64,000 nucleotides of DNA, from assembly GCF_900106805.1 (NCBI RefSeq), contig NZ_FNNP01000001.1:1054001-1118000 (forward strand), in the 5' to 3' direction. Source of the DNA: Ruegeria halocynthiae. Lineage in GTDB: Bacteria; Pseudomonadota; Alphaproteobacteria; Rhodobacterales; Rhodobacteraceae. Made by a program: the position numbers and the translations under genes. Shown here piece by piece: positions 53,936-63,158 of the stretch (within the stretch, counting starts at the first letter, position 1; each line of letters begins with the position of its first letter). The notes under the pieces were generated by a model that did no database searches, had not been told where the DNA came from, and saw only the letters and a program-made list of their open reading frames with translations.

Positions 53936-56197
53936 TTATCCCTCGATACGGGTCAGATCGGCAACGCTGGAGCAGACCTTGCGGATCTGGCTCAGCAGGT
54001 TCAGACGGTTGCGGCGAAGGATGTCATTGTCGGTGTTGACCTGCACGTCCTCAAAGAACGCATCCACCGGCCCGCGCAGCGCGGCCATGGCGGCCATTGC
54101 TGTTGGGAAATCCTCTGCCTTCAGCGCCGGATCGATCTTGGCCTCTGCCGCATCAAGTGCCGCAAACAACGCCTTTTCGCTGTCGGTCTCGGCAAATTTC
54201 ACATCCGCACCGTAGGAGTATTCCACTCCATCCTTCTCTTCCGCCTGAGACAGGATGTTATTGGCCCGCTTGAACCCCTGCACGAGATTCTCGCCATCCT
54301 CGGTTGCAATCACCGCATTCAGTGCGCGGGCGCGCTTGACCAGCAGGTTGAGGTCGTCATTGCCGTCCATCGCGATGCAGGCGTCGATGATGTCATGACG
54401 AATGCCCTCGTCGCGGAGGAAGACCTTGAGGCGGTCGTGGAAGAAGGAGAGGAGGCTGGAAGAAGCTCCGTCAATCTTGGCCGATACGACACTGAGCGTA
54501 GAGCCGACTTTCACGTCTGGCTCGAACGGATAATCATCGCTTTCGGAGATTTTCTTCACCACAGATTTGAAAGCTGCTCCAAAAACACCGTGCTGTGCAA
54601 TCTCTTTCAGAGTGCTTTCGAGCGTGAACAAATCTTGTTCATCTCCACTTTCACGTAGTCCCGTAAGTTCGAGTCGCAACAACTGTCGGTCTACCACGCT
54701 GCTGAGGCGTAGACGCAAATCGCTCTCCAAAACCAACCGAATAACCCCCAAGGCCGCACGGCGCAGCGCAAACGGGTCTTTCGATCCGGTCGGCTTCTCA
54801 TCAATCGCCCAGAACCCGGTCAGTGTATCCAGCTTATCAGCCAGCGCCACGGTCACCGACAGCGGCGCGGTCGGCACGTCATCCGACGGCCCAAGCGGCG
54901 AGTAATGCTCCTGCGCCACAGCCGCGACGGCGGCATCTTCGCCAGCAGCCTCGATGTAGTAGCGCCCCATAAGCCCCTGAAGTTCGGGGAATTCATAGAC
55001 CATTTCCGAGTTCAGATCAGCCTTGGCCAGACGCGCGGCATTTTCGGCCTGATCGGCATCTGCTCCGACCACCGGGGCCAGTTCGCGGGCAAGTGCTGCG
55101 ATGCGGTCGATCCGTTCTGCCTGCGTGCCCAACTTGTTGTGGAAGGTCACATTCTCCAGCGCGCGAGTCCACTGGGTCATATCCGACTTGGCGACGCGCA
55201 GGTCATTCTCCCAGAAGAATTTCGCATCTGCCAGACGGGCGGAAAGCACCTTCTGGTTCCCCGCCAGAATGGTCGCGCCGTTGTCGGCGGTTTCGCGGTT
55301 GGCCACGGTGATGAAGCGCTCGATCCGCCCCGTTTTGGGGTTCTTCACAGAAAAGAACTTCTGGTGCTCTTTCATCGAGGTTTGCAGCACCTCGGGCGGC
55401 AGTTCGAGGAATTCCTCGTCGATCTGCCCCATCAGCACAACGGGCCATTCGACCAAGCCAGCGACCTCGGCCAGCAGGCCCTGATCGTCGACCACTTCCA
55501 GACCGGCGGCAAAGGCCATGTTCTGGGCGTCGTTCCAGATATGCTCGGCGCGTTCCTGGGGCGACAGCACCACAAAGGCGCGTTTCAGCTTGGCGGCGTA
55601 ATCCTCGAACGAGGTCACGGCAAACCGGTTCGGGGCCATGAAACGATGGCCCTCAGTCGTGTCGCCGGATGCGATCCCTTCGACCGCAAGCGGCACGACC
55701 TGCGCTCCGGTTTCATCCGTCAGGATGCACAGGATTGAATGCAAAGGCCGCACCCAGCGCATTGATCCGGCACCCCAGCGCATCGACTTGGGCCATGGGA
55801 AGTTGCGGATCGCCTCCTCAAGCACCTCGGCCACGATCTCGGCTGCCGGGCGACCCGCCTTCTCGATGGTAGCGAAATAGACTGCGCCTTTGGGCGTGTC
55901 GCGCTCTTCCAATTGATCTCGGGTCAGACCCGCGCCGCGCAGAAACCCTTCGATGGCTTTGTCAGGCGCGCCGACCTTGGGGCCTTTGCGCTCTTCGCGG
56001 ATCGTGGGGCTTTCCGCCAGCAGGCCCTCAACCGCCAGCGTCAGGCGACGCGGCGTCGTCAGTGCAGCGGCAGAGACATAGGTCAGACCAGCCTCAACCA
56101 GACCGTCCGTGATCCGCTTTTTCAGGTCTTCACCGGCACGGGCTTGCATCCGCGCGGGGATTTCTTCGGAAAACAGTTCGATCAGCAGGTCGGGCAT
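53936..56197 (-). CDS. glyS: Glycyl-tRNA synthetase beta subunit
   Basis: A 753-residue beta subunit of the tetrameric bacterial GlyRS. It begins MPDLLIELFSEEIPARMQAR, has SFEDYAAKLKRAFVV and EFLELPPEVLQTSMKEHQKF, and ends with an anticodon-binding-like domain. It is longer than the usual about 690 residues: between about residues 489 and 586 there is an insert (for example ESDDYPFEPDVKVGSTLSVV) whose DNA (about 54440-54730) is visibly less GC-rich than the rest. It follows gltS by nine bases and precedes the PPDK-like gene. Confidence 0.95.
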   Translation of the reverse strand: MPDLLIELFSEEIPARMQARAGEDLKKRITDGLVEAGLTYVSAAALTTPRRLTLAVEGLLAESPTIREERKGPKVGAPDKAIEGFLRGAGLTRDQLEERDTPKGAVYFATIEKAGRPAAEIVAEVLEEAIRNFPWPKSMRWGAGSMRWVRPLHSILCILTDETGAQVVPLAVEGIASGDTTEGHRFMAPNRFAVTSFEDYAAKLKRAFVVLSPQERAEHIWNDAQNMAFAAGLEVVDDQGLLAEVAGLVEWPVVLMGQIDEEFLELPPEVLQTSMKEHQKFFSVKNPKTGRIERFITVANRETADNGATILAGNQKVLSARLADAKFFWENDLRVAKSDMTQWTRALENVTFHNKLGTQAERIDRIAALARELAPVVGADADQAENAARLAKADLNSEMVYEFPELQGLMGRYYIEAAGEDAAVAAVAQEHYSPLGPSDDVPTAPLSVTVALADKLDTLTGFWAIDEKPTGSKDPFALRRAALGVIRLVLESDLRLRLSSVVDRQLLRLELTGLRESGDEQDLFTLESTLKEIAQHGVFGAAFKSVVKKISESDDYPFEPDVKVGSTLSVVSAKIDGASSSLLSFFHDRLKVFLRDEGIRHDIIDACIAMDGNDDLNLLVKRARALNAVIATEDGENLVQGFKRANNILSQAEEKDGVEYSYGADVKFAETDSEKALFAALDAAEAKIDPALKAEDFPTAMAAMAALRGPVDAFFEDVQVNTDNDILRRNRLNLLSQIRKVCSSVADLTRIEG

Positions 56198-56206
56198 AGT
56201 CGGTCC

Positions 56207-57415
56207 TTAGAAATTCACAATCGTCTGGATGACGATGGCATTGGCGATATCCACAAAGAAGGCGGATACAAGGGGCAGCACGATAAAGGCAATAGGCGAC
56301 GGGCCATATCGCTTGGTTACGGCGGTCATATTCGCAATTGCGGTCGGGGTTGCGCCCAAAGCGAAGCCCCCGAACCCGGCAGCCAGAACGGCACCGCGGT
56401 AGTTCGACCCCATCAGCGGGAACAGGACCCACAACACGAACACGACCGTGAATAGGGTTTGCGCAGTCATGATCACAGCGATAGCAAGGCCCAGTTCTGC
56501 GATTGTCCAAAGCTGAAGACTCATCAGAGACATCGCCAGAAACGCCCCCAGCGCGAATTCCGAGATTAGTGCCAGTGACGGTGTACGCGACACAGGTGGT
56601 GCTTTCGGGGCAATCGCTGCGCGCAGGTTGGCAATCACGATCCCCATGATCAGGCAGGGTACGAACAAGGGCAGTTTCAGTCCTGCAGCACTGATTGCCT
56701 CGCTCAGAACATAGCCCGAGATGATCGCGAGGTTCAGAAACAGAAGCACCCGCATAACCGTCAGGTGGTCGATCCCGGACTTTTGATCGCCCCCGTCGGG
56801 CAGACCAACCGTATGCTCTTCTTCCGGGCGGCTGGGGCTCAGGTTTCGTCCCTCGATCAGCAACCGTGCAATTGGACCGCCGACAAGTGCCGCCAGCACA
56901 AGGCCCAAGGTGGCGACCGCCACTCCCAACTCGGTCGCGCCAGCCAGCCCTGTGGCCTCGCTTACTTCAGGTGCCCAGGCAATCGCGGTGCCGTGCCCAC
57001 CGATTAAGGCCGCTGAACCAAATAGCACACCAGCTTGCGCCGGATAGCCGAACAACGCAGCACCGACAGCACCGATCACGTTCTGCGCAACGATCGTCAG
57101 AAGTGTCAAAACCAGCAGGATCAACAAAGGCTTACCGCCTGCAATCAAATCCGAAAGCCGCGCGTTCAGACCGATCCCCGCAAAGAAGAGAACCAACAGA
57201 AAGTCACGTGTGTTCAGTTCGAACGACAATTCAACGCCGAACACCAGATACAACAGCAGCACCAGCAAAGAGGCCAGTAACCCGCCGGTCACCGGTTCGG
57301 GGATATTAAAGCTGCGCAAAGCTGCGACGCGGGCATTGATCTCGGCCCCCAGCAGATACACCGCAAAGCCCAGCGTTGCGGTCAGGAAATCCGGGATCTC
57401 GACGACCAGCCCCAT
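56207..57415 (-). CDS. gltS: Sodium/glutamate symporter GltS-like
   Basis: A 402-residue membrane protein with about ten to twelve hydrophobic segments and the GltS motifs NIPEPVTGGLLASLLVL and GGHGTAIAWAPEV near the two pseudo-symmetric pores. It imports glutamate with sodium. I chose ATG 57413-57415, five bases after the upstream stop. It sits between glyQ and glyS, where the genes are usually adjacent apart from the small upstream one, so it looks inserted. Confidence 0.9.
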   Translation of the reverse strand: MGLVVEIPDFLTATLGFAVYLLGAEINARVAALRSFNIPEPVTGGLLASLLVLLLYLVFGVELSFELNTRDFLLVLFFAGIGLNARLSDLIAGGKPLLILLVLTLLTIVAQNVIGAVGAALFGYPAQAGVLFGSAALIGGHGTAIAWAPEVSEATGLAGATELGVAVATLGLVLAALVGGPIARLLIEGRNLSPSRPEEEHTVGLPDGGDQKSGIDHLTVMRVLLFLNLAIISGYVLSEAISAAGLKLPLFVPCLIMGIVIANLRAAIAPKAPPVSRTPSLALISEFALGAFLAMSLMSLQLWTIAELGLAIAVIMTAQTLFTVVFVLWVLFPLMGSNYRGAVLAAGFGGFALGATPTAIANMTAVTKRYGPSPIAFIVLPLVSAFFVDIANAIVIQTIVNF

Positions 57416-57420
57416 CTGCG

Positions 57421-57942
57421 TCAATCCTGCGGCCTTGGCGGGCACTCCTCGCCCACAACTGTTCCGTCATAGGCTTTTTCGCCGCAATTGTTCAGCTCAT
57501 GCCAAACGAACCCTTTGCCGTCCTGCGTTACGGCTATGATACGGTCGACGCCGTAATGGATGTTCTTGGTGCCCATGAATGCCTGCGCACGCCCCGATTT
57601 CAACGCGTCAGCCAAGGCAACAGCATCGTAGCAGTCAAACCACCCCGGCGCCGTCAGAGGTTCAGGGTTTTCAACAAAGACAAATCCGCTCATCTGATCG
57701 GGGGTCAGGTTGGTTTCAAAGCAAGCCCTGTATCGGATCGGAGAGCTATCAGCATCGATCCCCTGAAACCCGGAATAGGCAATCGGCTCAGATTCTTCAG
57801 CGCCCTGCGCCAGCAGTACAACGTCCTGCCCTGCGCGCGGTTCAACATCGTAGTAGAACCCATATACCTGCAAATAGTACATCCCAGCGCCTGCCAGCAC
57901 CGCAGAAAACAACAAGATCAAAGCCAACAGTTTTCCGGTCAT
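57421..57942 (-). CDS. Membrane-anchored protein of unknown function (DUF6446-like)
   Basis: A 173-residue protein with one N-terminal transmembrane segment (about residues 5-26, LLALILLFSAVLAGAGMYYL) and a soluble part ending LNNCGEKAYDGTVVGEECPP. I associate it with the glyQ/glyS neighbourhood of Rhodobacterales; no function is known. Start ATG 57940-57942. It is divergent from marC and directly precedes gltS. Confidence 0.78.
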   Translation of the reverse strand: MTGKLLALILLFSAVLAGAGMYYLQVYGFYYDVEPRAGQDVVLLAQGAEESEPIAYSGFQGIDADSSPIRYRACFETNLTPDQMSGFVFVENPEPLTAPGWFDCYDAVALADALKSGRAQAFMGTKNIHYGVDRIIAVTQDGKGFVWHELNNCGEKAYDGTVVGEECPPRPQD

Positions 57943-58020
57943 CTTTTACGACGCCTCTTTCATGTTTGCAGAATATAAGACAGTTTCCAAACCAGCACAG
58001 GCAAACATGAGGCTAGCAAA

Positions 58021-58653
58021 ATGGAAACCACCCTTGCCGTCGGATTCTTCGGCGCGTTGTTTGCGATTATGAATCCAATCACAAACTTGCCTGTGTTTCT
58101 GAGCGTTACGCAAGACCTGCCCACCTCTGATCAGCGCAAGGTTGCTGTGAAGACCGCGCTGTATTGTGTGATCCTGGGTAGCGCGTTCGCCGCGATCGGC
58201 AGCCAAGCGCTTGGGTTGTTTGGTATCAGTGTCGATGATCTGCGTGTCGCCGGTGGATTGGTCGTTTTGATGATTGGTCTGAACATGCTGAACGGAAACG
58301 AAAGCAGCTCGCACCATGGGACCGACGGAGAAAAGAAATCCTACCCGGCGCCCGAGACGGTGGCGTTTTATCCGTTGGCCTTTCCTATTCTGGTCGGCCC
58401 GGGAACGATCACAACGTTGATCCTCTACGCTCATCACATTAAAACTCCGGTCGAAGCCATTGTCTACGCCGGGGTTTTTCTGTTCGTCGTAAGCCTGTTG
58501 TTGATCACTTTCTGGAACGCGTCCGCCTTGGCCAAACGGCTTTCCGACAACGCTCGCGTGATCATGAGTCGCTTCATGGGCATGATCCTTGCGGCCATTG
58601 CCATCAGCATGATCGCGGACGGCCTTAAGGCATTGTTGCCAGGACTGGCCTGA
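58021..58653 (+). CDS. MarC-family membrane protein
   Basis: A 210-residue protein with six hydrophobic segments (FGALFAIMNPITNLPVFLSV; VAFYPLAFPILVGPGTITTL carries the second NP/GP motif of the repeat). MarC proteins are transporters of uncertain substrate, not proven to give antibiotic resistance. Start ATG 58021. It is opposite in direction to the gly genes on either side. Confidence 0.91.
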   Translation: METTLAVGFFGALFAIMNPITNLPVFLSVTQDLPTSDQRKVAVKTALYCVILGSAFAAIGSQALGLFGISVDDLRVAGGLVVLMIGLNMLNGNESSSHHGTDGEKKSYPAPETVAFYPLAFPILVGPGTITTLILYAHHIKTPVEAIVYAGVFLFVVSLLLITFWNASALAKRLSDNARVIMSRFMGMILAAIAISMIADGLKALLPGLA

Positions 58654-58661
58654 GCGCGCCA

Positions 58662-59591
58662 TCAAACCTCGAACCCGGCGGCCTCGGTCTGCATGAACGC
58701 ATCGGCGCATTGCTTGGCCAGAGCACGGACACGTCCGATATAGGCCTGCCGTTCGGTGACCGAGATCACCCCACGCGCGTCCAGCAGGTTGAAGATATGG
58801 CTGGCCTTGATGCACTGATCATAGGCGGGATGCGCCATAACAATGCGTTTGCCGGTTTTCGGGTCGTCATGGTCCTGTGCCAGAATGTTGGCACATTCAA
58901 CTTCGGCCTCTTCAAAATGGCGCAACAGAACTTCGGTATTGGCCACGTCAAAGTTCCAGCGGGCGTATTCTTCTTCGGTTTGCTTGAAGATATCGCCATA
59001 GGTCATCGGACTGGGTGACTGCGGATCATTGAACGGCATATCCATCACATGATCGATGCCCAGCACATACATGGCCAGCCGCTCCAACCCGTATGTCAGC
59101 TCACCTGACACCGGCGAACAATCATGGCCCCCGACCTGTTGGAAATAGGTGAACTGGCTGACTTCCATGCCGTCACACCAGACCTCCCAGCCCAGACCCC
59201 ATGCGCCAAGCGTTGGGCTTTCCCAGTCATCCTCAACGAACCGGATGTCGTGCAGGTTCATGTCGACACCGATAGCCTCGAGCGAGCCAAGATACAGCTC
59301 TTGCAAGTTCGGCGGGCTTGGTTTGATCAGAACTTGGTACTGATAGTAGTGCTGTAACCGGTTCGGGTTTTCACCATACCGCCCGTCCGTTGGGCGGCGC
59401 GATGGCTGAACATAAGCCGCTGCCCAGGCCTTGGACCCCAAGGCGCGCAGCGTAGTCGCCGGGTGGAACGTCCCCGCCCCGACTTCCATGTCATAGGGCT
59501 GCAGGATCGCGCAGCCTTTTGAGGCCCAATAGGTCTGAAGCCGCAGGATGATCTCCTGAAACGAACGTGGTGCGTTGTTGGGTTCGGTCAT
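58662..59591 (-). CDS. glyQ: Glycyl-tRNA synthetase alpha subunit
   Basis: A 309-residue alpha subunit with class II synthetase motifs: [20 protein letters not shown], then [40 protein letters not shown] and [20 protein letters not shown]. It charges tRNA-Gly with GlyS. I chose ATG 59589-59591 because the family begins here and AAGGGATT precedes it; a longer in-frame extension is not coding-like. It is separated from glyS by marC, the DUF6446-like gene and gltS. Confidence 0.97.
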   Translation of the reverse strand: MTEPNNAPRSFQEIILRLQTYWASKGCAILQPYDMEVGAGTFHPATTLRALGSKAWAAAYVQPSRRPTDGRYGENPNRLQHYYQYQVLIKPSPPNLQELYLGSLEAIGVDMNLHDIRFVEDDWESPTLGAWGLGWEVWCDGMEVSQFTYFQQVGGHDCSPVSGELTYGLERLAMYVLGIDHVMDMPFNDPQSPSPMTYGDIFKQTEEEYARWNFDVANTEVLLRHFEEAEVECANILAQDHDDPKTGKRIVMAHPAYDQCIKASHIFNLLDARGVISVTERQAYIGRVRALAKQCADAFMQTEAAGFEV

Positions 59592-59786
59592 ATCAATCCC
59601 TTTGGGCGGGTTCCGGTGGGTTCGGCCCTTCCTATGCAAGCCACCAAGGGGCGTCAACGGGCCAATGGGAACAGTCTGTCGCTGAGCAGCCACACCCAGA
59701 ATTCCCCGTAATCCGGGCATGGCAATCATGCGGCAATTCCGCGTAATCTGCGCGAAAGTGAAAACACTGCATAACACGGGCAGACA

Positions 59787-61526
59787 ATGACACGCGTATT
59801 TACAGTTATTACATTCTTCTTCCTCTTTGGCCTGCGCGCCGCCTTTGCCCAGCAGGACGCTGGCGTCTGGGTTCAGATCGAGGCACAACCCTCGCTACGC
59901 GAGGCCCAAGAGCGCGCGCAGGCCTACGCCAATGCCTTGCCCGACGTGAACGGGTTTCGCCTGAACTCCGGCTGGTATGCCATTGTTATCGGGCCATACT
60001 TGCGCGATGACGCCGAGCAGGTCTTGCGCGTCTACAGAGCCGAGCGTCAGATTCCATCGGACAGCTTTATCGCCTTCTCCAACGCTCTGGGGCAGCAGTT
60101 CTGGCCTGTTGGTGCCAATATCCTCGACCGGGGTGTGATCAATGCGCCCGTCCAGCCAGAGCCGCAACAGGAACAACCACAAGCCGGCTTGACCCCACAG
60201 GCCTCGGACGAAAGCCGGGCACAGGCATTGCAGGGCGAACGCCTGCTGACCGCGCAAGAACGCAAGGATCTGCAAACCGCGCTGCAGGCGGCCGGGTTTT
60301 ACGATTCAACCATCGACGGCGCATTCGGCCAGGGCACCCGCCGATCGATGGGCGATTGGCAGCGCTTTAACGGGTTCGAGGCGACCGGCGTTCTGACCAC
60401 GCTGCAGCGCAAAACCCTACTGGATGACTATAACGCCCCGTTGATCAGCGTCGGGATGGTACGGTATTCCGACCCGCAGGCCGGAATCACACTGGACATG
60501 CCGCTAGGGGTGTTGGGCCTTGACCGTTATGAGGCCCCTTTTGCCCATTTCAAACCCACCTCCGATCTGGACGCCAAGGCGCTGTTGATCTCTCAAGAGG
60601 GCTCGCCCGCCACCCTGCGCGCGCTCTATCAGGTGATGCAATCGCTTGAGATCATCCCACTTGAGGGCGAGCGCGACCTGCGTGGCAACAGCTTCACCAT
60701 TGAAGGGCGTGGCAACGGGATTGTCTCGTTCACGCAAGCTGCGCTGAAGGATGGTCAGATCAAAGGCTTCACGCTGGTCTGGCCCGAAGGCGACGACGCC
60801 CGCCGCGCGCGCGTTCTCGCTGCGATGCGGGTCAGCTTTACCACCACCGATGCTGTGCTGGATGCTGGTGCCGGAGCGGACGCCGAACAGCGCATTGATC
60901 TTATGTCTGGTCTGCAAATCCGCAAACCGCGCCTGTCGCGGTCGGGCTTCTTTGCCGATGCCAGTGGAGCCGTCCTGACGGTGGCCGAAGCCGCCGACAG
61001 CTGTACGCGCATCACACTGGACAACGATCAGGAAGTTCAGGTGGCATGGCAGGATGCCGCCCTCGGTGTTGCCGTTCTGCGCCCCAGCCAAACCCTGGTT
61101 CCGATCAGCGTCGCTGAATTCAACACCGACCAACCGCGCATACAGTCTCAGGTCGCCGTGTCAGGCTTTTCCTATGAAGGCGCACTGGGTGCCCCCACTC
61201 TGACCTTTGGCGAGATCGCCGACATTCGCGGCCTGAACGGCGAAGATGGCGTCAAACGCCTCGCACTGGCAGCACAACCCGGAGACGCGGGTGGGCCGGT
61301 CTTTGATGACAGCGGCAGTGTGATCGGCATGTTGCTACCCGCCCCGTCTGACGGGCGCGCCCTGCCCGGTTCGGTCAGCCTCGCCGCCAATGTCGAACGC
61401 CTGACCGAAGTTCTAACCAAGGCAGGCGTCTCGGGTCAGCCAGCACAGGCCTCGGCCCAAATCTCTCCAAATGAGCTGAGCCGCCGGGCCAACGGGATGA
61501 CGGTTCTGGTTCACTGCTGGGACTAA
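59787..61526 (+). CDS. Exported protease-like protein with SPOR and peptidoglycan-binding domains; triad lost
   Basis: A 579-residue exported protein. A signal peptide ([20 protein letters not shown], cleaved near AFA-QQ) is followed by a SPOR-like domain (about 27-110), a peptidoglycan-binding domain (about 150-215, [20 protein letters not shown]) and a trypsin-like domain (about 385-560). In the last, the usual His position reads TVAEAAD (Glu401), the Asp position reads ALGVAVL (Gly427) and the Ser position reads GDAGGPV (Ala501), so all three catalytic residues appear to be gone. It is probably a non-catalytic cell-wall-binding protein. A terminator follows. Confidence 0.85.
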   Translation: MTRVFTVITFFFLFGLRAAFAQQDAGVWVQIEAQPSLREAQERAQAYANALPDVNGFRLNSGWYAIVIGPYLRDDAEQVLRVYRAERQIPSDSFIAFSNALGQQFWPVGANILDRGVINAPVQPEPQQEQPQAGLTPQASDESRAQALQGERLLTAQERKDLQTALQAAGFYDSTIDGAFGQGTRRSMGDWQRFNGFEATGVLTTLQRKTLLDDYNAPLISVGMVRYSDPQAGITLDMPLGVLGLDRYEAPFAHFKPTSDLDAKALLISQEGSPATLRALYQVMQSLEIIPLEGERDLRGNSFTIEGRGNGIVSFTQAALKDGQIKGFTLVWPEGDDARRARVLAAMRVSFTTTDAVLDAGAGADAEQRIDLMSGLQIRKPRLSRSGFFADASGAVLTVAEAADSCTRITLDNDQEVQVAWQDAALGVAVLRPSQTLVPISVAEFNTDQPRIQSQVAVSGFSYEGALGAPTLTFGEIADIRGLNGEDGVKRLALAAQPGDAGGPVFDDSGSVIGMLLPAPSDGRALPGSVSLAANVERLTEVLTKAGVSGQPAQASAQISPNELSRRANGMTVLVHCWD

Positions 61527-61542
61527 ATCACCGGGATCAACG

Positions 61543-61575
61543 AAAAGGCGCTACACACAGGTGTGGCGCCTTTTT
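61543..61575 (+). terminator. Rho-independent terminator after the protease-like gene
   Basis: AAAAGGCGC / GCGCCTTTT outer stem with inner ACAC / TGTG pairing and loop ACAGG, 16 bases past the stop, ending in five T residues. Confidence 0.85.
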
Positions 61576-61583
61576 CCATGACC

Positions 61584-63158
61584 TTACAGAATATCCGGCG
61601 TGACCCGGATCAGCGTTGGCCCGTTGGCCTTGAACGCCATACGCACGGCATCGTGCATCTCAGCCAGGGTACCCGGTTGGGTCGACAGGGCCCCGAACGC
61701 CTCGGCCAGTTTGCAAAAATCCGGGTTGCGCGCGGTTACAGCGTTGGGCGCGATCTGTCCGCGTACCATGCTGTCCTCGATCTCTTTCAGCTTGCCGTTG
61801 TCCCACAGGATTACGGGCAGCGACACGCCAAGTTCCACCGCGACCGCAAGCTCTTGCATGGTATATTGAAACCCGTAATCGCCTGCGATCACCGCCGTGG
61901 GCTTGCCGCGCCGCGCGATCGCTCCACCGATCCCAGCAGGCAGGGCATAACCCAAGGTGCCAAATCCGGTCGGGTGGTGCCAGTGATAGGGGTAATGCAT
62001 GTCCCAGACCTCTTTCGAGACATAGGCGAATTGCGTCATGTCCGAGTAGATCATCGTCTCGGCGGGCATCGCCTGCCTTAGCGCATCGGCCACCGGAACA
62101 ATACCGGGGCGCACCGCATCCACTTCGGCCCGCCAGCGCGTACGCGCGGCACACACTTCATCTTTGGACCAACCGGTTGCCGGTTTGATCTCTTCGGCAA
62201 CATGCCACAGGGCCTGAGCAAAACTCTCACCATCCGCCTGCAACTTGACCGTCGCCCTCTGGCGATCCGACAGCACCTCGGGGTCCAGATCGATGCGCAC
62301 AAGCTGGGCGGAATGGCCCAGATCATGCCGCCACATATCAACTTCACCCAGTTCCGCGCCCACAACCACCACCAGATCGGCCGAGGCAATCACCTCGGCG
62401 CTGCCCGGACGGGTCAGCATCGATCCGAAGTCCAGCGGATAGCCGACCCCGACAAGCCCCCGCCCGGCCGAGGTCGTGAAACAAGCCGCGCCCAGTTGGG
62501 TAAGGATCTGGCGCCATAAGTTTGACCGGCACCCGCCACCGAGGATAAACAACGGCCGCCGCGCGATATTGAGCAGTGACAGAACCGGTGCCACATCCGG
62601 CGGTAGCGATTTGTTGCGCAAGGCAGCTTGGTTCGGAAATGGCGCGGGTTCTGCCTCGGTTTCCAACTGCGCAATAGGGACCTGAATGTGTTTTGGCCGC
62701 GGGCGCGACAGCGCAAACTCTTCAAAGGCGCGTTCGATCAGACCGTAAGCCGCCTGCGCATCACTTGCCTGACAGGACCAGTCGGCCACTGTCTCGGCCG
62801 CCGCGCGCTGATCCTTCATCTGGTGCAACTGCCCCCGCCGCGTCTGCGTGTCATCCAGGCATGATGACAGCACGAGCATCGGCACCGAATCCGAATAGGC
62901 CTGCCCCATCGGTGTCATGATATTGCACAACCCCGGCCCGGTGATCACATAGGCCACCCCCGGCTTGCCCGAAGCGCGCGCATAGCCGTCGGCCATGAAC
63001 CCGGCCCCCTGTTCATGCCGGGCCAGTACATGCGTGATCCCCGCCTCTTCGATGCCGCGATACATTTCCTGATTATGAACACCCGGAATACCAAAGATCA
63101 CATCGACGCCGCGATCCCTCAGCATGTGCGAGATTTGCGCCCCAAGGGGTCGTTTCAT
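61584..63158 (-). CDS. ThDP-dependent decarboxylase, 5-guanidino-2-oxopentanoate type
   Basis: A 524-residue thiamine diphosphate enzyme of the acetolactate synthase superfamily. The catalytic Glu is in ARHEQGAGFMADGYARASGK and the ThDP motif is GDYGFQYTMQELAVA with the Asn of WDNGK. It most resembles AruI-like 2-ketoarginine (5-guanidino-2-oxopentanoate) decarboxylases, though the acetolactate synthase large subunit is an alternative. No arginine catabolism gene is near. Start ATG 63156-63158; its ATG overlaps the TGA of trkH by one base. Confidence 0.82.
   Translation of the reverse strand: MKRPLGAQISHMLRDRGVDVIFGIPGVHNQEMYRGIEEAGITHVLARHEQGAGFMADGYARASGKPGVAYVITGPGLCNIMTPMGQAYSDSVPMLVLSSCLDDTQTRRGQLHQMKDQRAAAETVADWSCQASDAQAAYGLIERAFEEFALSRPRPKHIQVPIAQLETEAEPAPFPNQAALRNKSLPPDVAPVLSLLNIARRPLFILGGGCRSNLWRQILTQLGAACFTTSAGRGLVGVGYPLDFGSMLTRPGSAEVIASADLVVVVGAELGEVDMWRHDLGHSAQLVRIDLDPEVLSDRQRATVKLQADGESFAQALWHVAEEIKPATGWSKDEVCAARTRWRAEVDAVRPGIVPVADALRQAMPAETMIYSDMTQFAYVSKEVWDMHYPYHWHHPTGFGTLGYALPAGIGGAIARRGKPTAVIAGDYGFQYTMQELAVAVELGVSLPVILWDNGKLKEIEDSMVRGQIAPNAVTARNPDFCKLAEAFGALSTQPGTLAEMHDAVRMAFKANGPTLIRVTPDIL

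Noticed and set aside
53213..54658. 481-residue plus-strand open frame across ppdK and glyS
   Set aside because: It is a mirror of two well-supported minus-strand genes; the protein has no recognisable domains and spans a gene junction.
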